Origin: Burkholderia gladioli
GTDB taxonomy: Bacteria > Pseudomonadota > Gammaproteobacteria > Burkholderiales > Burkholderiaceae
Length of the DNA stretch: 5,249 nt
Assembly (NCBI GenBank): GCA_009914575.1
Contig: WNEB01000131.1
Location: forward strand, 1-5,249
Direction: 5' to 3'
Part shown: positions 1 through 5,249 of the stretch, one piece after another
Numbering within the stretch: position 1 is the first letter of the stretch
Layout: every line of letters starts with the position of its first letter
The notes under the pieces: model-generated
Told to the model about the DNA's origin: nothing
Databases searched by the model: none
The model's input: only the letters and a program-made list of their open reading frames with translations
Translations under genes and position numbers: made by a program

Positions 1-78
1 AACGACCTCTGGATCCTCGCCGTCGCCCTGCATCGATCACTCGAAAAACGCGTTGACCATGATCGGGAGTCTGCCTAA
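1..78 (+). other. Tail of an unidentified reading frame entering from the left edge
   Basis: Frame 1 is open from the first base to a TAA at 76-78 and gives 25 residues starting NDLWILAVALHR. The start lies outside the window. The NDLWI...AL pattern is loosely like the C-terminal part of PIN-domain (VapC-type) toxins, where an Asn-Asp-Leu segment carries a conserved acidic residue. The fragment is too short and too unlike the usual ending of that family to assign it. It may equally be a chance frame within a decayed insertion sequence, since IS3-like remains begin just after it. No function is claimed. Confidence 0.15.
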
Positions 79-161
79 TCTATGAAACCCCGCCGTCCCA
101 ACCTTCAACTACGAATGGGACACCGCCCCCAGAGCAGTACGAGCTGGCCAATGTCGCTTAG
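78..161 (+). pseudogene. C-terminal remnant of an IS3-family-like DDE transposase
   Basis: The frame ending at the TAG at 159-161 translates as IYETPPSQPS followed by TTNGTPPPEQYELANVA. The last part resembles the C-terminus common in IS3-family OrfB transposases, where a YN-x-RRxHSTxG stretch is followed by SPEQYE or SPxxFE. The segment matching the usual basic RRRH stretch reads poorly (TPPSQPS), as though small indels had scrambled it. The same frame has stops at 54-56 and 60-62, so no intact catalytic core leads into it. It lies immediately upstream of an IS-like end. Identification is from the short C-terminal motif only, so the family call is tentative and the copy is judged non-functional. 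Confidence 0.45.
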
Positions 162-191
162 ATAGGTGTCCGTAAATCAGGGGCAAGATCA
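79..191 (+). mobile_element. 3' end of a degraded IS3-family-like insertion sequence
   Basis: This covers the transposase C-terminal remnant and its presumed right end. The left limit is arbitrary, because everything before about position 63 has no recognisable transposase frame. The element stops exactly where the IS30-like tip begins (192), so it appears to have inserted into, or recombined with, an older IS30-like copy and removed all but 30 bp of it. No direct repeat can be tested because the other junction is outside the window. Confidence 0.45.
165..191 (+). repeat. Putative right terminal inverted repeat of the IS3-like remnant
   Basis: Four bases after the transposase stop lies a stretch ending GGGGCAAGATCA. 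Read on the minus strand it begins TGATCTTGCCCCTGATTT, which resembles the ends of IS3-family elements I recall from Burkholderia (TG at the tip, then a GC-rich stretch). Its position just after a transposase stop, and the sudden change to a different IS end at 192, support 191 as the edge of this element. The partner left end is not in the window, so the repeat cannot be confirmed here. Confidence 0.5.
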
Positions 192-221
192 AAGGTGTGG
201 CACTTCAGATTTGAGGCCGCC
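192..221 (-). repeat. IS30-like element tip, left copy (inverted partner of 5013-5042)
   Basis: The reverse complement of these 30 bases matches 5013-5042 at 29 of 30 positions. The only difference is G199 against A5035 (C versus A on the same reading). The right copy sits 22 bases upstream of an IS30-like transposase start, which identifies the sequence as an IS end. Homology stops at 191/5043 on the inner side and at 221/5012 on the outer side. Only the tip remains here, because the neighbouring IS3-like end starts at 191. Whether this was the left or right end of its element cannot be told. The exact outer boundary may be a few bases inside GGCGGCC if part of that is target sequence. Confidence 0.75.
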
Positions 222-225
222 GAGC

Positions 226-244
226 CTTGAATTTCGAGTGGGTG
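226..244 (+). repeat. Left terminal inverted repeat of the MITE-like element
   Basis: This is a 19-base sequence that pairs with 460-478 at 17 positions. The two mismatches are T232 and C235. It begins four bases after the IS30-like tip. Confidence 0.6.
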
Positions 245-459
245 GATTTTTCCGGGTCAAGGGTGGGCGAAGCCCGGCGCAGCGAACCCTTGATGCGGAG
301 AAATCTACGAGCACGCTTGATGGCTAGGGCTAGGCAAAGCCTTGCGCCGCCTGGCCCCCGAGCCCGTCCGGCGGCGAGGACTTCCCCGCCTTGGGGCGGG
401 GCTAGGGGTGGGAAGATACCGTTTTGCGGCGTAGGTTTTCGTACCCCGGCGGCCCTTTT

Positions 460-478
460 CACCCACTCAAATTTCAAG
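460..478 (-). repeat. Right terminal inverted repeat of the MITE-like element
   Basis: This 19-base partner of 226-244 reads CACCCACTCAAATTTCAAG on the plus strand. The sequence beyond it, AGAACC, has no match beyond the left repeat, which sets the outer limit of the symmetry. Confidence 0.6.
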
Positions 479-490
479 AGAACCTAATTT

Positions 491-506
491 ACCGCGTTGC
501 CGCGGT
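491..506 (-). terminator. Short stem-loop after lspA; weak terminator candidate
   Basis: Fifteen bases beyond the lspA stop, the minus-strand transcript can form ACCGCG-GCAA-CGCGGT, a perfect 6-bp GC-rich stem closed by a GNRA-type tetraloop. It is followed by AAATTAGG rather than a U run, so it is not a canonical intrinsic terminator. It may instead protect the 3' end of the mRNA or be a leftover of the original lspA-downstream spacer. No better terminator is seen between lspA and the MITE-like element. Confidence 0.3.
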
Positions 507-521
507 CATCGCGTCAGACGT

Positions 522-1025
522 TTAACGCGCGCCGCGCACGCGGCGCAGTTCGTCGTAAATCAGCAGGATCGCGCCGATCGTGATGGCCGAATCGGCCAGG
601 TTGAACGCCGGAAAGTGCCAGCGACCGACGTGGAAATCGAGAAAGTCGATCACGTGGCCGTACATCAGGCGGTCGATCACGTTGCCGAGCGCGCCGCCGA
701 GGATCAGCGCCAGCGACAGGCTGAACAGGCGCTGATGCCCGTGGCGCTTCAGCAGATAGCAGATCACCAGCGTGGCGGCGATGCCGAGCGCCGTGAAGGC
801 CCAGCGCTGCCAGCCGCTCGCGGCCGACAGGAAGCCGAACGCGGCGCCGCGGTTGTAGATCAGCGTCAGGTCGAAGAAGCTCGTCAGCGTATGGAACGAG
901 CCATAGCTGAAGGTTTTCAGCACCGCGATCTTGCTGAGCTGGTCGAACAGGATGACGATCAGCGAAATGCCGAGCCAGGGCGCGAGCGCGCCGCCGGCGG
1001 ATTTCGACAAGGGTTTCGTTGCCAT
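522..1025 (-). CDS. lspA: Lipoprotein signal peptidase (signal peptidase II)
   Basis: This is an inner-membrane aspartyl protease that cleaves the signal peptide from prolipoproteins after diacylglyceryl transfer to the lipobox Cys. At 167 aa it is close to E. coli LspA (164 aa). Hydrophobic segments lie at about 16-30, 75-92, 100-118 and 142-158, as expected for four membrane spans. Family motifs are present: NRGAAFG (58-64), GNVIDR (114-119) with catalytic Asp118, and FNLADS (141-146) with catalytic Asp145. The ATG is two bases after the ileS stop, with a GGAG about 12 bases upstream inside the ileS end, so translation is probably coupled. No damage is seen. Its downstream neighbour is mobile-element debris, not the coaBC gene I would expect in Burkholderia. 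Confidence 0.97.
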   Translation of the reverse strand: MATKPLSKSAGGALAPWLGISLIVILFDQLSKIAVLKTFSYGSFHTLTSFFDLTLIYNRGAAFGFLSAASGWQRWAFTALGIAATLVICYLLKRHGHQRLFSLSLALILGGALGNVIDRLMYGHVIDFLDFHVGRWHFPAFNLADSAITIGAILLIYDELRRVRGAR

Positions 1026-1027
1026 GT

Positions 1028-3865
1028 TTACGCAGCGCTCCGGGTTTCGCCGTTTTCAAAGAGGTTGGAGAAGCAACGGCCGCACAGCGTCGGGTGGTCG
1101 GCGTGCGCGCCGACGTCCTCGCGGTAGTGCCAGCAGCGCTCGCACTTCTGGTACGACGAGGCCGACACGTTTACCGCTTCGTCGCCTTCCGCCTCGACCT
1201 TCGCGACCGTGGCAGCCGACGTGATCAGCACGAACTTCAGATCGTCGCCGAGGCTTGCGAGCGCGTCGTAACGCGCGCCGCTCGCGCGGATTTCCACTTC
1301 GGCCTGCAGCGACGAGCCGATCCGGTTCGCCGTGCGGGCTTCTTCCAGTGCCTTGGTCACGTCCGCGCGCACCGCGCGCAGCAGCGTCCACTTCTCGACC
1401 AGCGCGACCGCGCTGTCGATGTCCGGGTAAGCGTAGTAGGTTTCCGTGAAAATCGTCTGGCTGGCGGGCTGGAACACCTTCCAGGCCTCTTCGGTCGTGA
1501 ACGAGAGGAACGGCGCGAGCACGCGCAGCAGGCCCTGCGCGATGTGGTACAGCGCCGTCTGCGCCGAGCGGCGGGCGTGCGACGCCGGCGCGCTGGTGTA
1601 GAGGCGATCCTTCAGCACGTCGAGGTAGAAGCCGCCGAGATCTTCCGAGCAGTACGTCTGCAGCTTGGCGACGATCGGGTGGAACTCGTACTTCTCGTAG
1701 TAGCCGAGCAGTTCGGCCTGCAGCTGCGCCGAGAAGGCGATCGCGTAGCGGTCGATTTCGAGCCACTCGGCGGCCGGCACGGCATCCTTCGCGTAGTCGA
1801 AGTCGGACAGGTTCGAGAGCAGGAAGCGCAGCGTGTTGCGGATGCGGCGATAGCCTTCCGTCACGCGCTTGAGGATTTCCTCGGAGATCGCCAGCTCGCC
1901 CGAGTAATCGGTCGAGGCGATCCAGAGCCGGACGATTTCCGCGCCGAGCCGGTTCGACACCTCGTGCGGATCGATGCCGTTGCCGAGCGACTTGCTCATC
2001 TTGCGGCCTTCGCCGTCCACCGTGAAGCCGTGCGTGAGCAGGCCCTTGTACGGCGCGCGGTCGTCGATCATCGAGGCGGTGAGCAGCGAGGAATGGAACC
2101 AGCCGCGGTGCTGATCCGAGCCTTCGAGGTACAGATCGGCCGGGAATTGCAGCGAATCCCGGTGCGAGCCGCGCAGCATGTGCCAGTGCGTCGTGCCCGA
2201 ATCGAACCAGACGTCGAGCGTGTCGCGGTTCTTCTCGTAGAGATTGGCTTCGTCGCCGAGCAGCTCGCGCGCGTCGAGCGTATGCCAGGCCTCGATGCCG
2301 CCCGCTTCCACGCGCTTGGCCACTTCTTCCAGCAGCTCGAGCGTGCGCGGATGCAGGTCGCCGGTTTCCTTGTGGACGAAGAACGCCATCGGGACGCCCC
2401 ACTGGCGCTGACGCGACAGCGTCCAGTCCGGGCGGTTCGCGATCATGCTGTACAGACGCTGCTTGCCCCACGACGGGTAGAACGCGGTGTCTTCCACGCC
2501 CTGCAGCGCGACTTCGCGCAGCGTGCGACCGCCGTCGTTCGGCTGCGTGTCCATGCCGGCGAACCACTGCGAGGTAGCGCGGTAGATGATCGGCGTCTTG
2601 TGGCGCCAGCAGTGCATGTAGCTGTGCGTGTACTTCTCGCTGCGCAGCAGCGTGCCCGCGGCGTCGAGCGCCTCGACCACCTTCGGGTTCGCATCCCAGA
2701 TCGCCAGGCCGCCGAACAGCGGCAGCGATTCGATGTAGCGACCGTCGCCCATCACCGGGTTGATGATGTCGGCGTCGGTCATGCCGTGGGCCTTGCACGA
2801 GACAAAGTCTTCCACGCCGTAGGCGGGCGAGGAGTGGACGATGCCGGTGCCGGTGTCGGTCGTGACGTAGTCGCCGAGGTAGACCGGCGACGTGCGCTGG
2901 TAGCCCGGGTGCGCGCCGGCCAGCGGATGATGGAAGCGCAGGCCGGCGAGCTTGGCGCCCGGCGCGGCGGCGATCGTCGTGCCGCTCAGCTTGAACGATT
3001 CGAGGCAGGCGGCCACGCGCTCTTCGGCGAGGATCAGCAGGCCGCGCGGCGTGTAGACCAGCGCATAGACGATTTCCGGGTGCGCGTTGAGCGCCTGGTT
3101 GGCCGGCATGGTCCACGGCGTGGTGGTCCAGATCACGATGCCGCCTTCGGCGCGCGGCAGCGCGGCCAGGCCGAACGCCTGCGCGGTCAGTTCCGGCTCC
3201 GCGAACGGGAACAGCACGTCGATGGTCGGATCGGCGCGGTCCTTGTACTCGACTTCCGCCTCGGCCAGCGCCGAGCCGCAATCGAAGCACCAGTTGACCG
3301 GCTTCAGGCCGCGATAGACGAAGCCCTTCTCGATGATCTTGCCGAGCGCGCGCAGTTCGCCCGCCTCGTTGGCGAAGTTCATCGTCTTGTACGGGTTCTT
3401 CCAGTCGCCGAGCACGCCGAGCCGCTTGAAGCCGAGCTTCTGCTTCTCGATCTGCTCGGTCGCGTAGGCGCGCGCCTTCTTCTGCACTTCGGCGACCGGC
3501 AGCGATTTGCCGAACTGCTTTTCGATCTGGATTTCGATCGGCATGCCGTGGCAATCCCAGCCCGGCACGTAGGGCGCGTCGAAGCCGGCCATGTTGCGCG
3601 ACTTGACGACGATGTCCTTCAGGATCTTGTTGACCGCGTGGCCGAGGTGGATGTCGCCGTTCGCGTAGGGCGGGCCGTCGTGCAGGATGAACTTCGGGCG
3701 GCCGGCGCTGGCGGCGCGGATGGTCTCGTAGACGTTGCGGTCTTCCCAGTCCTGAACCCATTGGGGTTCGCGCTTGGGCAGGTCGCCGCGCATCGGGAAC
3801 GGCGTGTCGAGCAGGTTGACCGGGTATTTAGCCTGCGGTTTCGAATCGGCTTTCTTGTTGCTCAT
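1028..3865 (-). CDS. ileS: Isoleucyl-tRNA synthetase
   Basis: This cytoplasmic class I enzyme activates isoleucine with ATP and loads it on tRNA-Ile. The product is 945 aa, which I recall as the usual Burkholderia length. The catalytic HIGH motif is HLGH (73-76), the KMSKS loop is 622-626, and GWDCHG is at 102-107. The CP1 editing domain carries WTTTPWT (246-252) and [16 protein letters not shown] (339-354). His344 and Asp353 have the same spacing as E. coli His333 and Asp342, which are needed to clear mischarged valine. A C-terminal zinc site has Cys908, Cys911, Cys928 and Cys931. The ATG at 3865 (MSNKKADSK) is preferred over an in-frame ATG at 4021, because the extra 52 residues are proline-rich, unlike the family, and overlap ribF. 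No strong ribosome binding site is visible. It lies 91 bases after ribF and 2 before lspA. Confidence 0.98.
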   Translation of the reverse strand: MSNKKADSKPQAKYPVNLLDTPFPMRGDLPKREPQWVQDWEDRNVYETIRAASAGRPKFILHDGPPYANGDIHLGHAVNKILKDIVVKSRNMAGFDAPYVPGWDCHGMPIEIQIEKQFGKSLPVAEVQKKARAYATEQIEKQKLGFKRLGVLGDWKNPYKTMNFANEAGELRALGKIIEKGFVYRGLKPVNWCFDCGSALAEAEVEYKDRADPTIDVLFPFAEPELTAQAFGLAALPRAEGGIVIWTTTPWTMPANQALNAHPEIVYALVYTPRGLLILAEERVAACLESFKLSGTTIAAAPGAKLAGLRFHHPLAGAHPGYQRTSPVYLGDYVTTDTGTGIVHSSPAYGVEDFVSCKAHGMTDADIINPVMGDGRYIESLPLFGGLAIWDANPKVVEALDAAGTLLRSEKYTHSYMHCWRHKTPIIYRATSQWFAGMDTQPNDGGRTLREVALQGVEDTAFYPSWGKQRLYSMIANRPDWTLSRQRQWGVPMAFFVHKETGDLHPRTLELLEEVAKRVEAGGIEAWHTLDARELLGDEANLYEKNRDTLDVWFDSGTTHWHMLRGSHRDSLQFPADLYLEGSDQHRGWFHSSLLTASMIDDRAPYKGLLTHGFTVDGEGRKMSKSLGNGIDPHEVSNRLGAEIVRLWIASTDYSGELAISEEILKRVTEGYRRIRNTLRFLLSNLSDFDYAKDAVPAAEWLEIDRYAIAFSAQLQAELLGYYEKYEFHPIVAKLQTYCSEDLGGFYLDVLKDRLYTSAPASHARRSAQTALYHIAQGLLRVLAPFLSFTTEEAWKVFQPASQTIFTETYYAYPDIDSAVALVEKWTLLRAVRADVTKALEEARTANRIGSSLQAEVEIRASGARYDALASLGDDLKFVLITSAATVAKVEAEGDEAVNVSASSYQKCERCWHYREDVGAHADHPTLCGRCFSNLFENGETRSAA

Positions 3866-3918
3866 GTCGGGAATCGCTATCTCTATTCGGGGACGCTCGC
3901 GCGTCGTGAATCGGGGGA

Positions 3919-3949
3919 CGGGCGCCGGGGGGGGCGCGTGCGGCGCCCG
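3919..3949 (-). other. GC-rich hairpin in the ribF-ileS spacer
   Basis: The 91-base gap between the ribF stop and the ileS start holds an 8-bp perfect inverted repeat: CGGGCGCC at 3919-3926 and GGCGCCCG at 3942-3949, with a 15-base loop containing eight G (plus strand). No U run follows on the minus strand, so it is not a typical terminator. It could tune the ratio of ribF to ileS or stabilise an mRNA end, but in a sequence of this GC content it may also be incidental. Confidence 0.35.
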
Positions 3950-3956
3950 AACCGGA

Positions 3957-4949
3957 TCAGCTAATTCGGTCGGTGGCCGAGGTGGCGAAACCGGTTGCGC
4001 GGTCGCCGGGCGGGACGCCATGCGCGGCGAACCAGGCGCGCGTGTCGACGACGTCCTGCGCGATCGCGCGGGTCAGCGTTTCCAGGGCGATGAATTTCGC
4101 CTCGTCGCGCAGTTTCTTCAGGAATTCGACGCGCACGAGCTTGCCGTAGGCGTCGCCGTGCCAGTCGAGGATGTGCACTTCGAGCAGCACGCGGCCCGCG
4201 TCGACCACGGTGGGCCGCACGCCGAGGCTGGCCACGGCGGGCAGCGGGTGATCGGCGAGGCCGTGCACCGTCACGACGAAGATGCCCGACAGGGCCGGGC
4301 GCTTGTGCGCGATCGACAGGTTCAGCGTGGGGAAGCCGAGATCGCGGCCGAGCTTCAGGCCGTGCGCGACGTGGCCGCTGATCGCGTAGCCGTGGCCGAG
4401 CGCTTCCTTGGCCGCGTCGAGATCGCCGGCCGCCAGCGAGGCGCGCACGCCCGAGCTGGAAATGCGCGCGCCGTTCGGCGCGGCCAGCGTGGCCATCTGC
4501 TCGACGTCGAATCCGTAGCGCGCGCCGGCGGCCTTCAGCGAGGCGAAATTGCCGGCCCGCTTCGCGCCGTAGCGGAAATCGTCGCCGACGATCATCCAGC
4601 GCGTGTGCAGGCCGTTGCCGAGCGTGTCCTCGACGAACGCCTCGGGCGTCTGGTTCGCGAACGTGTGGTTGAAATGCTCGACCACCACGCGGTCGACGCC
4701 GTTCTCGCGCAGCGCCTCGAGCTTGTCGCGCAGCATCGCGATGCGCGGCGGCGCGCCGACCGGGTTGAAGAATTCGCGCGGGTGCGGTTCGAACGTCATC
4801 ACGCACACGGGCAGCCCACGCGCGTCCGCGGCCGCGCGCACGCGCGCGAGCAAGGCCTGATGGCCGCGGTGGACACCGTCGAAATTACCGATCGTCAGCG
4901 CGCACGGGGCGCGGCTTTCGGCGTTGGGCAGGCCGCGAAACACTTTCAC
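3957..4949 (-). CDS. ribF: Bifunctional riboflavin kinase / FAD synthetase
   Basis: RibF phosphorylates riboflavin to FMN and then adenylylates FMN to FAD in the cytoplasm. The N-terminal nucleotidyltransferase domain has [12 protein letters not shown] (19-30) with the HxGH motif, GDDFRYG (122-128) and ISSSGVR (163-169). The C-terminal kinase domain has [11 protein letters not shown] (201-211), with Thr208 and Asn210 at the nucleotide and metal-binding positions. It also has LGVRPT (242-247) and LEVHILD (256-262), where Glu257 fits the catalytic base. The product is 330 aa, in the family range. I chose the GTG at 4947-4949 because it yields [12 protein letters not shown], the start I recall for Burkholderia RibF. 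An upstream TTG at 4994 would lie almost at the predicted transcript start. No clear ribosome binding site precedes the GTG. It is probably the first gene of the ribF-ileS-lspA operon. Confidence 0.96.
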   Translation of the reverse strand: MKVFRGLPNAESRAPCALTIGNFDGVHRGHQALLARVRAAADARGLPVCVMTFEPHPREFFNPVGAPPRIAMLRDKLEALRENGVDRVVVEHFNHTFANQTPEAFVEDTLGNGLHTRWMIVGDDFRYGAKRAGNFASLKAAGARYGFDVEQMATLAAPNGARISSSGVRASLAAGDLDAAKEALGHGYAISGHVAHGLKLGRDLGFPTLNLSIAHKRPALSGIFVVTVHGLADHPLPAVASLGVRPTVVDAGRVLLEVHILDWHGDAYGKLVRVEFLKKLRDEAKFIALETLTRAIAQDVVDTRAWFAAHGVPPGDRATGFATSATDRIS

Positions 4950-5002
4950 GATAGCGGGTTGGCAGCGGACGAAATGGGCGGGCGGATGCCGCAAAGCACA
5001 AG

Positions 5003-5030
5003 ATTATAAACGGGCGGCCTCAAATCTGAA
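5003..5030 (-). promoter_or_regulatory. Predicted ribF operon promoter, partly inside the IS30-like tip
   Basis: On the minus strand a perfect sigma-70 -10 box TATAAT lies at 5008-5003. Sixteen bases upstream is TTCAGA (5030-5025), matching four of six bases of TTGACA. The -10 lies outside the 30-bp IS tip (5013-5042), while the -35 candidate lies within it. Transcription would begin near 4997, leaving a leader of about 47 bases before the ribF GTG. The -10 is strong by eye; the -35 assignment is only a fit to spacing. Confidence 0.55.
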
Positions 5031-5042
5031 GTGCAACACCTT
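5013..5042 (+). repeat. IS30-like element tip, right copy
   Basis: This is the 30-base sequence matching the reverse complement of 192-221 with one mismatch (A5035). It is followed by 22 bases and then the transposase start, so it is the left (transposase-start) end of the element that continues to the right. Host sequence appears to resume by 5012, in the ribF leader. Confidence 0.75.
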
Positions 5043-5064
5043 CGCCAACCGGTAAAGTCCGCGA

Positions 5065-5249
5065 ATGGCGAAGAGAACGTACCAACAACTGCAACCTGAA
5101 GAACGTATGCGAATCGATTTCTGGCGGGACGAGCGATTGAGCTCCCCCTCGACGTTGAGTCGCGAACTGGCCCGCAACACGCAGACCAACGGCCTGTACT
5201 GCCCACGTGTCGCCCAAGCGGCTCGCATCGCCCGACGGCAAGCCGCCCG
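5065..5249 (+). CDS. IS30-family-like transposase, N-terminal part, with apparent HTH deletion
   Basis: The ATG at 5065 opens 61 codons and a partial one, without a stop, to the window end. The protein begins MAKRTYQQLQPEERMRIDFW and contains SPSTLSRELARN (27-38), the hallmark of the IS30-family N-terminal helix-turn-helix, which is followed by the basic region ARIARRQAA (53-61). In the family, about a dozen residues of the LRAIARxLGR type normally separate the ERLS segment (23-26) from SPST. Here ERLS joins directly to SPST, so part of the DNA-binding fold seems to be missing in frame. The catalytic DDE domain lies beyond the window. A weak GGTAAAG about seven bases before the ATG could serve as a ribosome binding site. 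The gene diverges from ribF. The copy may be inactive. Confidence 0.7.
   Translation, partial: MAKRTYQQLQPEERMRIDFWRDERLSSPSTLSRELARNTQTNGLYCPRVAQAARIARRQAA

Larger units (their letters stand above)
226..478. mobile_element. MITE-like element of 253 bp with 19-bp terminal inverted repeats
   Basis: The ends are 226-244 (CTTGAATTTCGAGTGGGTG) and 460-478, whose reverse complement is CTTGAAATTTGAGTGGGTG, matching at 17 of 19 positions. The interior is rich in hairpins. At 257-293, TCAAGGGT pairs with ACCCTTGA around an inner GGGC-GAA-GCCC. At 384-401, CCCCGCC and GGCGGGG flank a TTGG loop. Neither strand has a convincing protein; the open frames starting FEWV on both strands simply read the two inverted ends. 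Small size, no transposase and inverted ends fit a miniature inverted-repeat element. The GAGTGGGTG ends recall ISL3-family termini, but that link is from memory and weak. No target duplication is visible; the IS30-like tip only four bases to the left may have removed it. Confidence 0.6.
5013..5249 (+). mobile_element. IS30-family-like insertion sequence, left part, running off the window
   Basis: The element begins with the terminal repeat at 5013 and includes the N-terminal part of a transposase gene. It continues beyond the window, so length, the other end and target duplication cannot be seen. It is inserted just upstream of the ribF -10 box and is oriented away from ribF. Confidence 0.7.

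Noticed and set aside
205..487. Two overlapping small open frames on opposite strands, both starting FEWV
   Set aside because: The shared start arises because both read through the terminal inverted repeats of the same MITE-like element. Neither has a recognisable domain or ribosome binding site.
514..1127. Other open frames overlapping lspA on both strands
   Set aside because: These are low-complexity Arg/Ala-rich shadows. LspA in this region has both catalytic Asp residues and all four membrane spans.
3866..3956. T-box or other riboswitch before ileS
   Set aside because: The spacer is only 91 bases, with a single GC-rich hairpin, no T-box sequence and no terminator. T-boxes are also not expected in this group.
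1019..3964. Very long plus-strand open frame (981 codons) opposite ileS
   Set aside because: It is a mirror frame of a GC-rich gene. The translation is dominated by Arg, Ala and Val with no domain, while the minus strand encodes a complete IleS with all its motifs.
3866..4021. Upstream ATG extending IleS by 52 residues
   Set aside because: The extension is proline-rich, overlaps the end of ribF, and is absent from the IleS start I recall (MSNKKADSK).
3957..4806. Second minus-strand frame within ribF, and plus-strand frames over the same region
   Set aside because: These are shadows of RibF, which carries complete nucleotidyltransferase and kinase motifs.
4950..5012. FMN riboswitch before ribF
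   Set aside because: The leader from the predicted start is about 47 bases, too short for the FMN aptamer, and none of its conserved segments is visible.
5004..5241. Minus-strand frames opposite the IS30-like transposase
   Set aside because: The plus-strand frame has the IS30 SPSTLSREL signature. The minus frames run across the IS tip into the ribF leader and show no domain.
1..5249. CRISPR array, tRNA or rRNA gene, or a new defence system
   Set aside because: No regularly spaced direct repeats, cloverleaf or rRNA-like sequence was seen. All coding capacity is explained by three housekeeping genes and mobile-element pieces.

Overview
This window looks like a piece of a Burkholderia-type (beta-proteobacterial, high-GC, IS-rich) chromosome. 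The species is not resolved. The inference rests on three full-length housekeeping proteins whose start sequences, lengths and order match what I recall of Burkholderia: RibF (330 aa), IleS (945 aa) and LspA (167 aa). All three are on the minus strand and read from right to left as ribF, ileS, lspA.

Layout from left to right. Positions 1-78 hold the open tail of an unidentified reading frame. Positions 79-191 are the broken 3' end of what looks like an IS3-family insertion sequence: a transposase C-terminus, a stop at 159-161 and an end sequence up to 191. This abuts a 30-bp sequence (192-221) that recurs inverted, with one mismatch, at 5013-5042. There it is the tip of an IS30-like element whose transposase starts at 5065 and runs off the window. 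Positions 226-478 form a compact 253-bp repeat-like element with 19-bp terminal inverted repeats and internal hairpins, resembling a MITE. A short hairpin (491-506) follows the lspA stop. lspA (522-1025), ileS (1028-3865) and ribF (3957-4949) then fill the centre. A consensus -10 box for ribF lies at 5003-5008, just outside the right IS tip.

Functionally the core is ordinary and probably essential: RibF makes FMN and FAD, IleS charges tRNA-Ile, and LspA is the lipoprotein signal peptidase. What is unusual is the setting. The operon is boxed in by inverted IS30-like ends. The right tip sits within the ribF promoter and may supply its -35 element. The downstream neighbour expected from Burkholderia synteny (coaBC) is replaced by layered IS and MITE debris. 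I found no new defence, toxin or biosynthetic system, no CRISPR array and no tRNA or rRNA gene.
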